A stretch of 64,000 bases of DNA from Corynebacterium maris DSM 45190 (GTDB lineage: Bacteria > Actinomycetota > Actinomycetes > Mycobacteriales > Mycobacteriaceae), in NCBI RefSeq assembly GCF_000442645.1, contig NC_021915.1, positions 1,860,001 through 1,924,000 of the forward strand, written 5' to 3'. Shown here piece by piece: positions 60,451 through 64,000 of this stretch (the stretch's first letter is position 1; each line of letters opens with the position of its first letter). Under the pieces are notes generated by a model. It searched no databases and was not told the DNA's origin. It saw nothing but the letters and a program-made list of their open reading frames with translations. The translations under genes were made by a program, and so were the position numbers.

Positions 60451-61034
60451 GTTCAGTTCGTACCATTCGGTCCCGGTGGGATCCGCAATGTCTCGAACAG
60501 GTTACGAAACTGCAACGAAGGATGTCCAGCGGGGCACGAAAAACCGGCCCGTTATTGCGCTGTTACCGTTCTGAAACCAAGCGGGAGCCCATTCTCTCTT
60601 TCGCAGAATTTTTCCCGCGCCTCCATGACGCCGCTGAATAAATGCGTGACGGCCAGCACGGATGACGGCGCTTTTCCGGACCCCGGCACTCGCCTTCACG
60701 ACGCCGGGACGCCCCGACCCCTCCACCAAGGCGCCAAAGGTGACTTTACCCACACCCCAGCCACAATCACCCCTTTCAGCGCTCTCCTCCCTTCTTTCGC
60801 ACTCGTCGTTACCTACTCCCGACCACCTTCCCGCTCCGGCTGAGGCAATCGTGGACTATCCGCGCGCATAGTAGGGCGGACCCGGCGATCTGACGGGCTC
60901 GCTGCCCCCTGAACCGCCGAGACGGTCCTCACGTCACGCTCTCCTTCCCTCGTGGCGCCCTCTCCCCCTGCAGGGCCGTCCTATGGGCCTCCTGCCGACC
61001 CGCCAAGACACGAGCCCCATAGAGAAGGCATGAG
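60451..61034. other. Long non-coding region upstream of nlpC
   Basis: No gene is supported; small open frames lack ribosome-binding sites. Seen directly are a TAAC direct repeat (60551-60566), a possible nlpC promoter area around 60490-60530, and otherwise unstructured GC-rich sequence. It ends at the qcrB terminator. Confidence 0.5.
60551..60566 (-). promoter_or_regulatory. Candidate MtrA-binding site upstream of nlpC
   Basis: On the minus strand GTAAC-AGCGCA-ATAAC gives two TAAC repeats 11 bp apart (one helical turn), similar to MtrA direct-repeat sites. C. glutamicum nlpC is known to belong to the MtrAB regulon. Placement about 100 bp upstream of the riboswitch suits transcriptional control. 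Binding is inferred. Confidence 0.4.
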
Positions 61035-61080
61035 ACAAGGCCGCAGCCCCCGGAACCATGTCCGGGGGCTGCGGCCTTGT
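61035..61080 (-). terminator. Terminator after qcrB
   Basis: A 20-bp perfect stem (61035-61054 with 61061-61080), loop ACCATG, located 32 nt after the qcrB stop in the direction of transcription. The T-run is weak (TGTCTC), but the stem is very stable. It closes the qcrCAB operon. Confidence 0.88.
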
Positions 61081-61112
61081 GAGCGCTTTACAGCATGTTA
61101 CTGACGCGAATA

Positions 61113-62756
61113 CTAGTCGTTCAGACCCTTGCGATCGTCCGCTTCGCGGTTCGCACGGTTGAGCTCCTGGTACATCTGCGCCTCTTCGCGGGCGTTTTCC
61201 TCATGAGTGCGGATGCGCTTCTCGACGATCGAGGGGTCATCCGGGCTGAAGAAGGAGCCCTGCGGGGCAGCGTCGGCGTAACCGAGCTCGTTGAGCTGCT
61301 TCGGCACCTTGGCGCCGGCGTAGTCGAGCGGAACCGGGTTACCGTTCTCGTCGACCGGGCCGAGCGGCTGGTGGACCTCGACGAAGGCGCCGTTGGGCAG
61401 CTGCTTGATGACGCCGGTCTCCAGGCCGTGCTCCAGCACCTCGCGGTCCGCGCGCTGCAGGGAGACACAGATGCGGTAGGTGATGAAGTACGCCAGCGGC
61501 GGCAGGACGATCAGACCGATGCGGCCCAGCCAGGTCATCGCGTTCAGCGAGACCTGGAAGAAGTGGGCGATGTGGTCGTTGCCGCCGGAGATGGTGGTCA
61601 GCATGAAGAACACGATGGCCATGGCGCCGATGCCGGAGCGAACCGGCACGTCGCGCGGACGCTGCAGAAGGTTGTGGTGGGCGTCGTCGCCCGTCGCCTT
61701 CTTCTCGATCCACGGATAGGCCATGAGCAGGACGACCATGACCACGGCGAGGATCAGCACCCAGACTGCGCCCGAAATCGTGTAGTTGCCGATGTAGAGT
61801 TCCCACGCCGGCATGACACGGGCCAGGCCGTCGGTCCAGAGCATGTACACGTCAGGCTGAGAACCCGCCGAAACCTGCGACGGGTTGTAGGGGCCCAGGT
61901 TCCAGATCGGGTTAATGGTGGTCAGACCGGACATCAGCGCAAGGATACCGGCGACGAAGAAGCCCATGCCTATCGCCTTCGTCGCGAACACCGGCATGAT
62001 TCTGATGCCCACCACGTTGTCTTCGGTGCGGCCCGGCCCCGGGAACTGGGTGTGCTTCTGGTACCAGACCAAAAGCAGGTGGGCCGCGATCAACGCCAGG
62101 ATGATGCCCGGCAGAACCAGCACGTGGAGGATGTAGAAACGGTCCAACATCAGATCCGACGGGAAGTCGCCGCCGAAGATCGCCCAGTGCAGCCAGGTGC
62201 CGATGATCGGGGCAGCCATGATCATGGCGGACATGATGCGCAGGCCGGTGCCGGAGAGCAGCTCGTCCGGCAGGGAGTAGCCGAGGAAGCCTTCGACCAT
62301 GCCCAGCAGAATCAGGGTGACGCCGATGATCCAGTTGGCCTCACGCGGCCGACGGAACGCGCCGGTGAAGAAGATGCGCAGCATGTGCGCGACCATGGCC
62401 ATCATGAACATCAGGGCGGCCCAGTGGTGCATCTGGCGGACGAACAACCCGCCACGGACGTCGAAGGAAATGTCCAGGGCCGTCGCGTAGGCACGCGACA
62501 TCTCCACGCCGTTGAGCGGGAGGTAGGCGCCGTCGTAAATCACCTTGGTGATCGACGGGTCGAAGAACAGCGCCAGGTAGACGCCGGTCAGAAGCAGGAT
62601 GATGAAGCTGTACAGGGCGATCTCGCCGAGCATGAACGACCAGTGGGTCGGGAAGACCTTGTTCAGCTGCGGGCGGAGGAATCCTGCGACAGTGAAACGC
62701 GAATCAACGGCGTTGCCGAAGTTCGCTCCTGCGCGGTTATCAGTTTTAGTGCTCAT
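61113..62756 (-). CDS. qcrB: Cytochrome bc1 complex cytochrome b subunit
   Basis: A 547-residue di-heme cytochrome b, with eight or nine membrane helices, of the actinobacterial menaquinol:cytochrome c oxidoreductase. Heme-ligand His regions are FVRQMHHWAALMFMMAMVAH and FYILHVLVLPGIILALIAAH. A PDVY motif in AGSQPDVYMLWTDGLARVMP takes the place of PEWY at the Qo site, as in relatives. A C-terminal cytoplasmic extension of about 120 residues, ending NRANREADDRKGLND, is typical of actinobacteria. ATG 62756 shares one base with the qcrA stop (TAATG). Confidence 0.97.
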   Translation of the reverse strand: MSTKTDNRAGANFGNAVDSRFTVAGFLRPQLNKVFPTHWSFMLGEIALYSFIILLLTGVYLALFFDPSITKVIYDGAYLPLNGVEMSRAYATALDISFDVRGGLFVRQMHHWAALMFMMAMVAHMLRIFFTGAFRRPREANWIIGVTLILLGMVEGFLGYSLPDELLSGTGLRIMSAMIMAAPIIGTWLHWAIFGGDFPSDLMLDRFYILHVLVLPGIILALIAAHLLLVWYQKHTQFPGPGRTEDNVVGIRIMPVFATKAIGMGFFVAGILALMSGLTTINPIWNLGPYNPSQVSAGSQPDVYMLWTDGLARVMPAWELYIGNYTISGAVWVLILAVVMVVLLMAYPWIEKKATGDDAHHNLLQRPRDVPVRSGIGAMAIVFFMLTTISGGNDHIAHFFQVSLNAMTWLGRIGLIVLPPLAYFITYRICVSLQRADREVLEHGLETGVIKQLPNGAFVEVHQPLGPVDENGNPVPLDYAGAKVPKQLNELGYADAAPQGSFFSPDDPSIVEKRIRTHEENAREEAQMYQELNRANREADDRKGLND

Positions 62757-63976
62757 TACGACTTACGCTCCCAGAATGCCGGGCCAAGGGGCTCAATGAA
62801 GTTGTCCCTGGCGATGAGGTAGCCCTCTTCGTCAATGGTGATCGGCAGCTGCGGCAGTGCGCGTGCGGCGGGGCCGAAGACCGGCTTGCCGTACTGCAGT
62901 GCGTCGAACTGCGACTGGTGGCACGGGCACAGAATGCGGTTGGTCTGAGCCTCATAGAGCGAGGTCGGGCAGCCGATGTGCGTGCAAATCTTCGAGTAGG
63001 CGTAGTAATCGCCGTAGTGGAAGTCTTCCTGTCCCTCACGCTCGATCACGCGCTCGGCGTCAGAGGTGCGCAGACGAATCAGCATGACCGGGTTACGCGG
63101 TCCATGGATCGAGTGCATGTGGTTCTCGTAGACGTCGCGGGCCGGATCGTAACGATCGCCGTCGTTGACGTCTTCGTCGGCGAGCGGGAAGACCGTCTCC
63201 ATGCCGCCGGCGTCCAGGTCCTCCGGGCGAACACGCATGAGGCGGGACACGCCGGTGGTGGTGTAGTGGGTGCCGCCCTCGCCCTCGTGCTCTTCGGCGA
63301 TGGCGCCGATGTCGCGGGCGAGGTAGAGCTTCACGCCCTGCTCGTGCAGGGTCCAGCCGGAGGTCCACAGGGTGCCGTCGCCGTAGTAGTCCATTTCGCG
63401 GGCGCGCCACGGGTTCTTGATGGCGCCGCCCAGCGGGGCGATGACGACCAGGCCGAAGAGCACGCCGGCGGTGCCGAGCATGCCCTTGATCGTGGCGCGG
63501 CGGCCGAGCGTGGAGGTGCTCCAGGCATCGTTGAGCAGCGCGGTGATCGTGCGACGGTCGACCTCCTCGGAGGGGCCGTCGTGACGGCGCTGCACCGAGA
63601 TCTCTTCCGGGATGAACTTCTTGACGTACAGGATCACGGCCATGCCGAGGGCAAGGATCGAGATGCCGGACGTCAGGCCGAGTGCCGGGGTGTAGAACGT
63701 GTGCCAGAGGTGGCCTTCTTCACCGAGGTTGCGGAACTCCCACGGCCAGAACAGGTAGACCACGAGGAACGCGATGGCCATGATGATGGAGACGCCCAGC
63801 CAGATCGCGATGCCGTTGGCGGCGCGCTTCTCCGCCGGATCGTTCTCGACCGGCCAGCGGTTCTTGCGGTACGCGACGGTGACGCCGTCGAGTTCGGTGC
63901 CGAGGCGGGCGAGCTCTTCATTGCTCATCGACGCGAGTTCGCGGTCGGTGTAATCCTTCTTCACTTCATTGCTCAT
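62756..63976 (-). CDS. qcrA: Cytochrome bc1 complex Rieske iron-sulfur subunit
   Basis: A 406-residue Rieske protein with three membrane helices (about 54-73, 92-111, 160-182), the actinobacterial form rather than the single-helix type. The [2Fe-2S] ligands are Cys331/His333 (CTHIGC) and Cys350/His353 (CPCHQSQFD), with a disulfide pair inside the same loops. ATG 63976 overlaps the upstream qcrC stop as ATGA. Confidence 0.96.
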   Translation of the reverse strand: MSNEVKKDYTDRELASMSNEELARLGTELDGVTVAYRKNRWPVENDPAEKRAANGIAIWLGVSIIMAIAFLVVYLFWPWEFRNLGEEGHLWHTFYTPALGLTSGISILALGMAVILYVKKFIPEEISVQRRHDGPSEEVDRRTITALLNDAWSTSTLGRRATIKGMLGTAGVLFGLVVIAPLGGAIKNPWRAREMDYYGDGTLWTSGWTLHEQGVKLYLARDIGAIAEEHEGEGGTHYTTTGVSRLMRVRPEDLDAGGMETVFPLADEDVNDGDRYDPARDVYENHMHSIHGPRNPVMLIRLRTSDAERVIEREGQEDFHYGDYYAYSKICTHIGCPTSLYEAQTNRILCPCHQSQFDALQYGKPVFGPAARALPQLPITIDEEGYLIARDNFIEPLGPAFWERKS

Positions 63977-64000
63977 GAACGCGATCCAATCCACAGTGCA
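63973..64000 (-). CDS. qcrC: Cytochrome bc1 cytochrome c subunit, C-terminal end only
   Basis: Only the last codons are present: the frame ending ALWIGSRS-stop, with TGA at 63973-63975 overlapping the qcrA ATG (ATGA). Operon order qcrC-qcrA-qcrB is universal in actinobacteria, so the identity rests on position and on the overlapping stop. No heme motif is within the window. Confidence 0.55.

Noticed and set aside
1..64000. CRISPR arrays, insertion sequences, tRNA or rRNA genes
   Set aside because: No direct-repeat/spacer arrays, transposase-like proteins with terminal repeats, or cloverleaf sequences were seen in the intergenic regions.

Overview
The window comes from a high-GC member of the Corynebacteriales, almost certainly a Corynebacterium. 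The evidence is a complete corynebacterial division and cell-wall cluster (mraZ-rsmH-ftsL-ftsI-murE-murF-mraY-murD-ftsW-murG-murC-ftsQ-ftsZ-pgeF-yggS-sepF-yggT-wag31, with no ftsA) that is followed by ileS. Lipoarabinomannan/PIM mannosyltransferases (mptA, a GT87 enzyme, pimB), the pknL/Rv2175c pair and an actinobacterial qcrCAB cytochrome bc1 operon also point this way. The species cannot be fixed from the sequence alone. No insertion sequence, prophage, CRISPR array, rRNA or tRNA gene was seen.

Layout. 1-1.5 kb: the edge of an FAD monooxygenase gene and a divergent PucR-type regulator with a palindrome between them. 1.5-6.1 kb: a methionine-type island, with two paralogous core-MetE proteins flanking a lower-GC MFS transporter and a GNAT gene; the first copy has a McbR-like operator on its promoter. 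6.2-19 kb: dnaE1, a DUF6308 protein, rarD, an rluD-lspA operon, two lipoprotein genes, ansA, dinB and an EamA exporter. 19-22.5 kb: ileS with a T-box leader. 22.5-42.9 kb: the division/cell-wall cluster, all on the minus strand and tightly packed with many 1-4 nt overlaps; it starts at mraZ behind 10-bp-spaced MraZ operator repeats. 43-58 kb: DUF3040 and HEPN proteins, a GNAT, GGPP synthase, mptA, Rv2175c homologue, pknL with PASTA modules, class II DAHP synthase, exoribonuclease AS, GT87 mannosyltransferase, two acyltransferases, glucokinase-type ROK kinase and pimB. 58-61 kb: two NlpC/P60 wall hydrolases, the second behind a ydaO-type (c-di-AMP) riboswitch and a candidate MtrA site. 61-64 kb: qcrB, qcrA and the last codons of qcrC.

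How it works together. Most of the window builds and divides the mycolata cell envelope: lipid II synthesis (Mur enzymes, MraY, MurG), septal synthesis (FtsW/FtsI/FtsQ/FtsL/FtsZ/SepF), polar growth (Wag31), isoprenoid chain supply (GGPP synthase), PIM/LM/LAM mannosylation, and wall cleavage (NlpC/P60). The regulators seen in the DNA are MraZ, PknL, c-di-AMP, possibly MtrA, a T-box, a McbR-like site and a LexA-like site.

Most interesting points: (i) the paired core-MetE genes together with the absence of metF from its conserved place beside the GGPP synthase gene; (ii) a six-unit 11-residue repeat in Wag31; (iii) a LexA-like box between a HEPN and a GNAT gene; (iv) stacked riboswitch plus MtrA-like control of nlpC; (v) seven T-x-V motifs in the PknL juxtamembrane linker.
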